A stretch of 10,837 nucleotides of DNA from positions 1 to 10,837 of the forward strand of contig CAMHBE010000035.1 of assembly GCA_946183095.1 (NCBI GenBank), given 5' to 3'. This stretch comes from an uncultured Clostridia bacterium (GTDB taxonomy: Bacteria > Bacillota > Clostridia > Oscillospirales > Ruminococcaceae). Below are positions 1 to 6,178 of the stretch, in pieces. The stretch's first letter is position 1, and every line of letters starts with the position of its first letter. The notes beneath the pieces are model-generated. The model saw nothing but the letters and a program-made list of their open reading frames with translations, had not been told where the DNA came from and did no database searches. A program made the translations under genes and the position numbers.

Positions 1-1563
1 AAAAAAGCCATAGCCGCTGCGGTAATGGCTGCCGCGGTATTCGTCTCCGCAGGGTGCGGCGGGGGCGAGGGACGCACAACTGCCGCTGCCGAAGCCACTG
101 TGCAGGAAGAGACGACAACTGCCGCACCCGTCACGACAATAGACCCCAACAAGGATATCGACCTTATCCCCGACTACGAGGAAATGGCGGATATCGGTGA
201 GGTCGATACGAAGAATGAGAACGGTGCGGGAAAGCTGTACGAAGCGGGTAAGACCGCGGGCACCATACACGCGCTGTGCTGGTTCGATTTCCACAACGTA
301 AATCCCGAAAAGGACATATCCGAGCTGTTCGCGGAACGCTTCGGCGGAACCGTGGAAACGGAGATAGTAAGCTCGCTTGAAGTGATGGACAGACTCGGTG
401 TGCTCATGGCATCCGGTCAGTCTCCCGATATTATGAGAGTATCGGACGCATTTTACCCGAGTATGTACTTGAGCGGACGCTTTACCGCGCTTGACGATTG
501 GCTCGACAAGGATTCACCCACATGGTCGGAGCTTGGCAGCATAATCGACCGCTTTGAGGTCGGCGGCAAACACTACTACTTCCCCTACGCGCTGACCGCT
601 ACGGAGTACGGTGTCACATACTGCACGAAAGAGATAGAGGAGATAGGCGCAGCCGACCCCATGGACCTCTACTTCGCGGGTGAGTGGGATTGGAACTCCT
701 TCGAGAAGATAATGCTGCAATGGAAGGACTTCTATCCCGACAAGTACCCCATGTCGTGGCCGGGAACTTTCGGTGCGCAGCTTGCCGCCACCACCGGTAC
801 TCCGATAATCGAACTCAGGGACGGTACGATAGTCAATAACCTGAAAAGCGCAAATGTCGTAAGGGCTATGGATTTCATTGAAAAAATGTACCGTGAGGAT
901 ATATTCTGGGAGGGCTGGCACGGTCCCGACGGGCTTGATTCCTGGACCGGAACTCTGTTCTTCGTAATGCCCCTCGATTGGGCAATATCCTGCGGACAGG
1001 AGCTGTGGTTCAAGAATAATTTCGACGGCGAGATAAAAACCGTTCCCATGCCACGGGATCCCGAATCGGACACATACTACATGACCGGCGTGACATCCGG
1101 CTATGTGGTGCCCTCGGGTGCGGAAAATATGCAGGGCGCGGTATCTTTTATCCTTGCGTCGAGAATGTATGCTGACGACCCGGATGTGGTCGCAGCTGAC
1201 CGCGAGAGAAAACTGTACGACGGCGGGTATTACTACATAAAATGCCCGGAGTGCAAGCACGCGTTTGACAGCGAACGCGGCGAGATCGGCGAGACCTGTC
1301 CTGAGTGCGGCGCACCGAGAAAGGCAAAGTGGAAGCTCACATATACCCCCGAACAGATGCAGGTATATGACGACCTCGTGGATCCCTCGAAATTCACGTT
1401 CGTGTTCTCCTGTCACGGCGGCTTCGGACAGGATATGGTCGATACCTTTGATTCGATATTCAACACCCCGATAACCGAGGGAGACAGCTACAATCACGTT
1501 CTTAACGAATATTACAGCATCGTTGAAGCGACGCTTGACGAATACAGAGCGCTCATAGCGTGA
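1..1563 (+). CDS. ABC-type extracellular solute-binding lipoprotein, 5'-truncated by window edge
   Basis: Likely the substrate-capture lipoprotein of a carbohydrate ABC importer (family 1-like solute-binding protein), anchored on the outer face of the membrane. The frame is open from base 1. It reads a lysine pair, a hydrophobic Ala/Val-rich stretch and a lipobox VSAGC (Cys codon 55-57), so the true start lies just upstream and the ATG at 25 is internal to the signal peptide. A Gly-rich then Thr/Ala/Glu-rich linker follows, then the fold: DIMRVSDAFYPSMY and LTALDDWLDK-like stretches typical of sugar-binding proteins, aromatic-rich segments, and a GVTSGYVVPSGA segment in the C-lobe. About 520 residues are visible, long for a monosaccharide binder but usual for oligosaccharide binders in this group. 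Odd feature: a CPEC-x14-CPEC zinc-ribbon-like insert (1243-1308). No permease or ATPase gene is in the window; they may lie upstream. The GH5 gene follows after 19 nt, so co-transcription is likely. The family call is secure; the exact sugar is unknown. Confidence 0.85.
   Translation, partial: KKAIAAAVMAAAVFVSAGCGGGEGRTTAAAEATVQEETTTAAPVTTIDPNKDIDLIPDYEEMADIGEVDTKNENGAGKLYEAGKTAGTIHALCWFDFHNVNPEKDISELFAERFGGTVETEIVSSLEVMDRLGVLMASGQSPDIMRVSDAFYPSMYLSGRFTALDDWLDKDSPTWSELGSIIDRFEVGGKHYYFPYALTATEYGVTYCTKEIEEIGAADPMDLYFAGEWDWNSFEKIMLQWKDFYPDKYPMSWPGTFGAQLAATTGTPIIELRDGTIVNNLKSANVVRAMDFIEKMYREDIFWEGWHGPDGLDSWTGTLFFVMPLDWAISCGQELWFKNNFDGEIKTVPMPRDPESDTYYMTGVTSGYVVPSGAENMQGAVSFILASRMYADDPDVVAADRERKLYDGGYYYIKCPECKHAFDSERGEIGETCPECGAPRKAKWKLTYTPEQMQVYDDLVDPSKFTFVFSCHGGFGQDMVDTFDSIFNTPITEGDSYNHVLNEYYSIVEATLDEYRALIA
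1243..1308 (+). other. Zinc-ribbon-like CPEC-x14-CPEC insert in the solute-binding protein
   Basis: Two CPEC knuckles (cysteine codons at 1243, 1252, 1297 and 1306) are separated by 14 residues rich in charged amino acids. The spacing fits a four-cysteine zinc ribbon or rubredoxin-like metal site. It sits in the C-terminal part of the solute-binding protein between a YYYIK stretch and a helical EQMQVYDDLV segment. It is in frame, with no sign of frameshift on either side. Metal binding is inferred from the motif alone. Confidence 0.75.
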
Positions 1564-1570
1564 CGGTGCG

Positions 1571-1577
1571 GGAGGAG
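1571..1577 (+). promoter_or_regulatory. Ribosome binding site of the GH5 gene
   Basis: GGAGGAG lies 5 nt before the ATG at 1583 and just after the TGA of the preceding gene. A strong Shine-Dalgarno fixes this start and supports a two-gene transcript. Confidence 0.8.
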
Positions 1578-1582
1578 CAAAA

Positions 1583-3460
1583 ATGAAAAGAAAACTATCC
1601 GTTTCCGGGAGCCATTCGATACGCCGTGTCCGTGCGGCATCCATATTCGCCGCATCTATACTTGCGGTCACAGGCTGTTCGGGCGAACCCGCGCCCGCCG
1701 CGACTTCCGGTAACACATCGGGAGACACCGAAGCCGTGGTGTCAGCGGCGGAAAGCACCGACAGCCCGGCTCCCGCACAGGACGAGGAGACGAACGACCT
1801 TACCGCACTTGAAGCCACACGCCTCATGGGCAACGGCATAAACCTCGGCAACACCATGGAAGCCTACAACCACAAGGCTTATCTGAACGGTGCCGACCCG
1901 ACGAGCGGCGAGGGTATATGGGGTATGCCCCACACCACCCGCGAGATGATCGCGGGTATGAAGGCTGCGGGATTTGACACACTGCGCGTGCCTGTCGCGT
2001 GGACGAACGGCATGAACTTCGAGAGCGGCGACTACACTATAGACGAGCGGCTCTTTGCAAGAGTAGAGGAGATCGTGAACTACGCGCTCGACGAGGATAT
2101 GTATGTTGTCATAAACGACCACTGGGACGGCAGCTGGTGGGGTATGTTCGGCTCAAAGACCGCCGAGACCCGCGAAAAGGCAATGGAGATGTACAAGTCG
2201 ATGTGGACGCAGATAGCTGAGCGCTTTGGCAAGTATTCCTACAAGCTGGTGTTCGAGTCCGCGAATGAGGAACTCGGCGACCGTCTCAACGACAAGGATA
2301 TAGCGGAAGATTCCGGCAGTCTCTCGGTGAACGAATGTTACGAGACCGCAAACCTTATCAACAGCGAATTTGTGAAAGTAGTGCGCTCCACGGGCGGGAA
2401 AAATGCCGACCGTTTCCTGCTTATAGCCGGCTACAACACCGATATCGAGCATACCTGCGACGACCGGTGGAAGATGCCCGAAGACACCGCCGACAGCAAG
2501 CTCATAGTTTCGGTGCATTACTACACCCCGTGGGATTACTGCGGCATCGCGGCAGTGAACCAGTGGGGTTCCCCGAAACAGTATGAGGAGCAGAACCGTC
2601 TGCTGAAGATGCTGACGAAGTTCACGGAGCAGGGTTACGGCGTTATCATCGGCGAATACGGTGTGCTGACTGACGGAAAAGCCACACCGAAGCCCGATAC
2701 CGACATATATTTCACGAACTTTCTCGACAACTGCGATCTGTATAACATCTGCCCGCTGCTGTGGGACTGCAACGGTCTTTACCGCCGCAATGAAGGCGCT
2801 ATAAGCGACCCGACCATTGCAAAACTGTTCAAAGACAGGAGTTTCGCGTCACAGCCCGAAAATACCGAAGAAGAGACGGCTGCGGTCGCGGCAGCGGCGA
2901 AGAAGAGCATGGAAGAAGCGCTCGAAGCCGCGAATGACCGCATGACCGATGAGGGCGACATACCCGCGACAGATGATACGGCAGTTGCGTGGATAATGTA
3001 CCAGAGCGCGGATTACAACGCGTCTTACTGCGTGGGTGACATCTACGACCCGACCAATAAGACCGTCGGTATAAAGGCGCAGAATGCGCTTATCGAGGGT
3101 GAGGGGCAGTACACAGTGAGCCTTGACTTCACGGGTATCGGCGGCGCGAGGGGCGTGAATTTCTCGGCTCTCGGCATCTACAACGGCGAGAAGTTCTTCC
3201 CCGGCTGTGTCATAGATATCGACAGCTTCAAGGTAAACGGCGAGGAATACGCACTCGAAGGCAAGCCTTACACCGGTGCGGACGACGGCAAATGCACAAG
3301 AGTGAACCTCTACAATCAGTGGGTCCCGAAGGCTCCCGACAACGCGCGTACCGCCGACGGTTCTCTTGACGGCGCATCTGCGCAGATATGGCAGATAGGC
3401 GCAAAGGAGCGGATAGACACCGTAGAGATAACTTTCACGCTCAGTACCGCGCAGCAGTAA
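1583..3460 (+). CDS. GH5 family endoglucanase-like lipoprotein with C-terminal accessory module
   Basis: A surface-anchored glycoside hydrolase family 5 enzyme, probably hydrolysing beta-1,4-glucan or a related hemicellulose with retention. The 625-aa product opens with a basic n-region and lipobox AVTGC (Cys32), then an Ala/Ser/Thr/Glu-rich linker to about residue 72. The catalytic barrel covers roughly 75-420: GNGINLGNT (82-91), LRVPVAW with Arg135, INDHWDG (177-183, replacing the commoner NLHH), FESANEEL with putative acid/base Glu229, VSVHYYTP (309-316) with His312, IIGEYG with putative nucleophile Glu358, and LLWDCNG with Trp394. An Ala/Glu-rich, probably helical linker (about 425-455) leads to a beta-rich module (about 465-621) that resembles a carbohydrate-binding or accessory domain; I could not assign its family. 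It lies 19 nt after the solute-binding protein gene and is followed by a terminator. GH5 is well supported; subfamily and substrate are not resolved. Confidence 0.9.
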   Translation: MKRKLSVSGSHSIRRVRAASIFAASILAVTGCSGEPAPAATSGNTSGDTEAVVSAAESTDSPAPAQDEETNDLTALEATRLMGNGINLGNTMEAYNHKAYLNGADPTSGEGIWGMPHTTREMIAGMKAAGFDTLRVPVAWTNGMNFESGDYTIDERLFARVEEIVNYALDEDMYVVINDHWDGSWWGMFGSKTAETREKAMEMYKSMWTQIAERFGKYSYKLVFESANEELGDRLNDKDIAEDSGSLSVNECYETANLINSEFVKVVRSTGGKNADRFLLIAGYNTDIEHTCDDRWKMPEDTADSKLIVSVHYYTPWDYCGIAAVNQWGSPKQYEEQNRLLKMLTKFTEQGYGVIIGEYGVLTDGKATPKPDTDIYFTNFLDNCDLYNICPLLWDCNGLYRRNEGAISDPTIAKLFKDRSFASQPENTEEETAAVAAAAKKSMEEALEAANDRMTDEGDIPATDDTAVAWIMYQSADYNASYCVGDIYDPTNKTVGIKAQNALIEGEGQYTVSLDFTGIGGARGVNFSALGIYNGEKFFPGCVIDIDSFKVNGEEYALEGKPYTGADDGKCTRVNLYNQWVPKAPDNARTADGSLDGASAQIWQIGAKERIDTVEITFTLSTAQQ

Positions 3461-3505
3461 TACAAATAGGATTTTTTCTCAGACAAACAGAATTTATGTG
3501 TTCAG

Positions 3506-3540
3506 ACTTCCCCCGCCCTCGGATGGGGGAAGTTGTTTTG
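3506..3540 (+). terminator. Rho-independent terminator after the GH5 gene
   Basis: A perfect 9-bp stem ACTTCCCCC / GGGGGAAGT (3506-3514 with 3525-3533) encloses a 10-nt loop, followed by TGTTTTG. It lies 45 nt after the GH5 stop codon and closes the solute-binding protein/GH5 unit. The T-tract is short and interrupted, so termination may be partial. Confidence 0.8.
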
Positions 3541-3570
3541 CTGTGTTGGCAATGCTTTACTCGATGTTCA

Positions 3571-3603
3571 ATAAAAATATATCGAAAAACGATAAATTTC
3601 TAT
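3571..3603. promoter_or_regulatory. Imperfect inverted repeat abutting the -35 box, candidate operator or UP-like element
   Basis: Two 14-nt arms (3571-3584 and 3590-3603) match at 12 of 14 positions around an AAAAA centre. The inner core TATCG-AAAAA-CGATA is perfect. The repeat is AT-rich and touches the -35 hexamer at 3603. The position suits repression or activation by the DNA-binding protein encoded two genes downstream (4130-4339), or an A-tract UP element. A weak transcript hairpin is also possible but lies before the predicted transcription start. Confidence 0.5.
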
Positions 3604-3631
3604 TGACAAACGGTTATTGTTGTGCTATACT
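3603..3631 (+). promoter_or_regulatory. Near-consensus sigma-A promoter
   Basis: TTGACA (3603-3608) and TATACT (3626-3631) are separated by exactly 17 nt, with a TG one base upstream of the -10 (extended -10). Transcription would start near 3638, leaving a leader of about 26 nt before the ATG at 3664. It is the only clear promoter in the + strand half of the window and probably drives the four genes up to 6129. Confidence 0.85.
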
Positions 3632-3663
3632 GATGTTGCTGAAATTGAAAAGGAGTGACCTCA

Positions 3664-4116
3664 ATGAACATCAACTGGACAAAAGAACGTTCTCTCGCCT
3701 TTACCCGTTTCCTCACCATTTCGTTCCTCGTCGTCGCGGGAGCGCTGATATTCCTGATACCGTTCATCACAATATGGTATGACAGTGTTTCCGGAAAAGA
3801 TCCGATAGTCATCGTTCTTTCGGTGTGTTTCTACCTGTGTGATATCATAGCGATAGTCGCACTGTGGAACCTTCTCAGACTGCTGACAAACATCTCGAAA
3901 CAGGAGCTGTTCACCGAGAAGAATGCGGGCTGTGTGAGGGTGATCTCGTGGTGCTGTTACGGCGTTGCGGCAGTTTTTGCGGTACTTACGTTCTGGCGGC
4001 TGCTGGCGCTGATCGTGGCGTTTATCGCGGCATTCGTGGGACTGATACTGCGGGTGGTGAAGAATATGCTCACGGCAGCCGCGGAAATGCGTGAAGAGAA
4101 CGACTACACGATATAA
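3664..4116 (+). CDS. DUF2975-like four-helix membrane protein
   Basis: A 150-aa integral membrane protein of unknown biochemical role. Hydrophobic segments lie at about residues 14-38, 48-72, 92-111 and 113-133. The loop between helices 2 and 3 carries ELFTEKNAGCVRVIS, which resembles the conserved loop of the DUF2975 family (Phe-Thr-x-x-Asn, then Arg-x-Ile-Ser). The ATG at 3664 is chosen over the GTG at 3655 because AGGAG (3651-3655) sits 8 nt before it, whereas the GTG overlaps that site. A small Cro/C1-type regulator follows after 13 nt, the usual partner of this family in Firmicutes. Such pairs may sense a membrane or envelope state, but no ligand is known to me. Confidence 0.8.
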   Translation: MNINWTKERSLAFTRFLTISFLVVAGALIFLIPFITIWYDSVSGKDPIVIVLSVCFYLCDIIAIVALWNLLRLLTNISKQELFTEKNAGCVRVISWCCYGVAAVFAVLTFWRLLALIVAFIAAFVGLILRVVKNMLTAAAEMREENDYTI

Positions 4117-4121
4117 GGGGG
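4115..4121 (+). promoter_or_regulatory. Ribosome binding site that decides a GTG start
   Basis: AAGGGGG overlaps the TAA of the membrane-protein gene and lies 8 nt before the GTG at 4130. It supports that start over the in-frame ATG at 4091, which would place 13 extra residues inside the previous gene with no good Shine-Dalgarno. Confidence 0.65.
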
Positions 4122-4129
4122 CGAATGCT

Positions 4130-4339
4130 GTGCCGATAATCGTTAATCTCGATGTGATGATGGCGAAACGCAAGATATCCGCCGGTGATCTTGCCGAAAA
4201 AATAAACATCACCCCCGCCAACCTCTCCATTCTCAAAAACAACAAGGCGAAAGCGGTGCGCTTCTCGACCCTTGAAGCTATTTGCAGTGCGCTTGACTGT
4301 CAGCCGGGCGATATACTTGAATTTGTGAAGGACGAATGA
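4130..4339 (+). CDS. Small Cro/C1-type helix-turn-helix transcriptional regulator
   Basis: A 69-aa DNA-binding protein made of little more than the domain. It starts with PIIVNLDVMMAKRKIS, then the helix-turn-helix itself: ISAGDLAEKI (helix 2, about 16-25) and TPANLSILKN (recognition helix, about 28-37). The family's usual end follows, with FSTLEAICSALDC and PGDILEF. This matches the YozG-like group of short Cro/C1 regulators that sit beside DUF2975 proteins. It lacks a ligand or dimerisation domain, so its input probably comes from the membrane partner or from autoregulation. The inverted repeat at 3571-3603 is a candidate binding site. The GTG start is supported by a ribosome binding site at 4115-4121. 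Confidence 0.9.
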   Translation: MPIIVNLDVMMAKRKISAGDLAEKINITPANLSILKNNKAKAVRFSTLEAICSALDCQPGDILEFVKDE

Positions 4340-4343
4340 ACGT

Positions 4344-4739
4344 ATGAAAACAGAAAAGAATAAAACGCTGCGCCGCATAATAAGCGTGTTTGCCGCGGCA
4401 GGTATCATTGCTGCACTTTTTATATGGTACAGCAGACCTACGCTTGTTGACACGAGCGTGAACGGAGAATATACCGCAGAGCTTCTTGCTGTTTCAGATC
4501 CCGGCTGGCCGTTTGGCCCGCAGGAAGGCAGGTTGGCGCTTAAAAAGAACGGGTGGACGGTCTGCGAAAAAGACTTTACACTGTTCAACGACGGCGGAGC
4601 TATGAAAAAGTCAAACTGGTCGGTGACATGGGACGACGAGAAAGCTGCCGTTGTCATAAGCGGTCAGGAACAGCCTGACGCGGAATATTACCTGTATTAC
4701 GTCGGCGCGGCATTAAGAAGCATAACAAACGGAGAGTGA
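4344..4739 (+). CDS. Small membrane-tethered protein of unknown function, DUF5412-like
   Basis: A 131-aa protein with a basic N-terminus (MKTEKNKTLRR), one hydrophobic segment at about 12-29, and an extracytoplasmic domain of about 100 residues. The domain has NGEYTAELLAV near its start, a central Gly/Pro-rich WPFGPQEG stretch, and near the end SWSVTWDD-like and AAVVISG strands. This layout (short uncleaved anchor, one small beta-rich domain with an end-on W-D-D then V-I-I/V-x-G pattern) recalls DUF5412-type proteins, but the match is weak. It starts 4 nt after the regulator gene, with AAGGA (4328-4332) as a spaced ribosome binding site, and its own stop region holds the ribosome binding site of the next gene. 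Function is not known. Confidence 0.75.
   Translation: MKTEKNKTLRRIISVFAAAGIIAALFIWYSRPTLVDTSVNGEYTAELLAVSDPGWPFGPQEGRLALKKNGWTVCEKDFTLFNDGGAMKKSNWSVTWDDEKAAVVISGQEQPDAEYYLYYVGAALRSITNGE
4731..4736 (+). promoter_or_regulatory. Ribosome binding site of the radical SAM gene inside the upstream stop region
   Basis: GGAGAG ends just before the TGA (4737-4739) of the small membrane protein and is about 7-9 nt from the ATG at 4744. The overlap suggests translational coupling and places the radical SAM gene in the same transcript. Confidence 0.7.
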
Positions 4740-4743
4740 AAAT

Positions 4744-6129
4744 ATGTACATAAAACTGATACAGCCGAAGATGCGCCGCCGTCCCATGGACACCGACCTG
4801 AAACTGCATATGTCGCCGCCGCTGGGACTGCTCACTATCGCGGAGATGCTCAGATATGACCACAAGGTGGTGCTCGAAAACGAGAACATCGAAAATATAA
4901 CCTACAGCGACAAGCCCGATATCGTGGGCATTTCAGTGACTGTCGATACTCTGCCGCGGGCGGTGGAGATATCCCGCCGTTTTCGTGCAATGGGCGTTAA
5001 GACCGTCGCAGGCGGCATTATGATAACCACGGCGCGGGAGTTCGTTCCCGACGGGGAATTTGATGCACTTTGTATGGGTGCGGCAGAGGGAACATGGCTC
5101 GATATAGTTGACGACTTTGAGCGCGGTGAACTCCGGCCGCTGTATCATTGCAGACGCCCCGACCGCATAGTATCTCCCGCCTATGACATGATAGAACGTG
5201 ACAAATACCTTTTCTGCAACATACTCCACACCAGCAGGGGATGCCCTTTCCGCTGCGATTTCTGCTACAACAGTTCGTCGGAACGCTGCTTCATAAACCG
5301 CCCGATAGAGGACGTTATCGCGGAGATACGGCGCATGAACACCGACCACATAATGTTCATCGACGACAACTTCGCGGGTGACCCGAAACGCACGAAAGAA
5401 CTGCTGCGGGAGATGATACCGCTGAAAATAAGGTGGCAGGCGGCAGTTTCGATAAACGCGGCAAAGGACGCGGAATTGCTCGATCTTATGGCGGAAAGCG
5501 GCTGCCGCAGCCTGTTCATCGGCTTCGAGAGCATAAGTGAAGCGTCCGTCAGCGGTGTGCATAAGGTTCAGAACAGCATTGATGAGTACAGCAGGGCGGT
5601 GAGCGAGATACACAGGCGCGGGATAATGGTGAACGCGAGTTTCGTATTCGGACTTGACGGCGATACTCCGGAAACTTTCGACAGGACGCTCGACTGGATA
5701 GTTGCCAACAAGATAGAGACGGTGACATCGCACATACTTACGCCGTACCCGGGCACGGCACTGTACGAGCGTATGAAAGCCGACGGTCGCATTATCTCCG
5801 ACGACTTATCGCTTTACAACACCTCGCACGTCGTTTTCACGCCGAAGGGCATGACCGCCGCGCAGCTGTACGACGGTTACATCAATATCTACAAACGCAT
5901 ATACAGTTTCCGTAATATTATAAGGCGAATGCCCGACACGAAAGACCAGCGCGCCGCGTACCTGCTGTTCAATCTGCTTTACCGCAAGTTCGGCAGGGTC
6001 ACTGACGGTATTTGCAAGGTCATATCCTACAAACGCATTGCGCGGCTCGCGGCGCTGATCTCCGGCTATACAAAGCGGAACGCGCGGGAGCTCCCGCAGA
6101 CCCGGCAGTGCAGGGAAGAACGCGCATAA
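4744..6129 (+). CDS. B12-binding-type radical SAM protein
   Basis: A cytoplasmic 461-aa enzyme expected to bind a [4Fe-4S] cluster and S-adenosylmethionine, with an N-terminal cobalamin-binding-like domain. The N-terminus has the layout of the family: IKLIQPK, PPLGLLTIAEML (25-36), then PDIVGISVTV and KTVAGGIMIT as the strands of a Rossmann-like fold (about 58-95). The cluster motif is CPFRCDFC (Cys167, Cys171, Cys174) preceded by TSRG. Next come HIMFIDDNF (about 206-214), GCRSLFIGFES and ASFVFGLDGDTPETF, typical of the B12-binding radical SAM group, and a basic C-terminal tail. I see no clear DxHxxG cobalamin motif, so cofactor binding may be base-off without His ligation, or the domain may have lost B12. 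Such enzymes methylate or rearrange diverse substrates; the target here is unknown. It ends 4 nt before a shared terminator. Confidence 0.88.
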   Translation: MYIKLIQPKMRRRPMDTDLKLHMSPPLGLLTIAEMLRYDHKVVLENENIENITYSDKPDIVGISVTVDTLPRAVEISRRFRAMGVKTVAGGIMITTAREFVPDGEFDALCMGAAEGTWLDIVDDFERGELRPLYHCRRPDRIVSPAYDMIERDKYLFCNILHTSRGCPFRCDFCYNSSSERCFINRPIEDVIAEIRRMNTDHIMFIDDNFAGDPKRTKELLREMIPLKIRWQAAVSINAAKDAELLDLMAESGCRSLFIGFESISEASVSGVHKVQNSIDEYSRAVSEIHRRGIMVNASFVFGLDGDTPETFDRTLDWIVANKIETVTSHILTPYPGTALYERMKADGRIISDDLSLYNTSHVVFTPKGMTAAQLYDGYINIYKRIYSFRNIIRRMPDTKDQRAAYLLFNLLYRKFGRVTDGICKVISYKRIARLAALISGYTKRNARELPQTRQCREERA

Positions 6130-6133
6130 CAAG

Positions 6134-6165
6134 AATATCCCGCCTCCGTGTGGAAGCGGGATATT
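6134..6165. terminator. Bidirectional terminator between convergent genes
   Basis: AATATCCCGC (6134-6143) pairs perfectly with GCGGGATATT (6156-6165). The 12-nt apical part can extend the stem with TCC/GGA around a GTGT loop after one mismatch. On the + strand it is followed by GTCATGTCGTTTTTC. It lies 4 nt after the radical SAM stop and 13 nt from the stop of the opposing gene, so it can end transcripts from both sides. Confidence 0.85.
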
Positions 6166-6178
6166 GTCATGTCGTTTT

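Noticed and set aside
25..27. ATG as start of the solute-binding protein
   Set aside because: The residues before it (lysines, then a hydrophobic stretch) are the n-region of the signal peptide, so the start lies upstream.
514..1857. 447-codon open frame on the - strand
   Set aside because: It lies antisense to the solute-binding and GH5 genes, spans their junction, lacks a ribosome binding site and encodes a low-complexity translation with no recognisable domain. The + strand genes have clear signal peptides and motifs.
3388..3606. 72-codon open frame crossing the terminator
   Set aside because: It runs through the GH5 end, the terminator and the inverted repeat, with no ribosome binding site.
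3655..3663. GTG start for the DUF2975-like protein
   Set aside because: The GTG overlaps the AGGAG that serves the ATG at 3664.
4091..4129. Upstream ATG for the small regulator
   Set aside because: It would add 13 residues translated from inside the preceding gene, with no ribosome binding site, and the family starts where the GTG at 4130 does.
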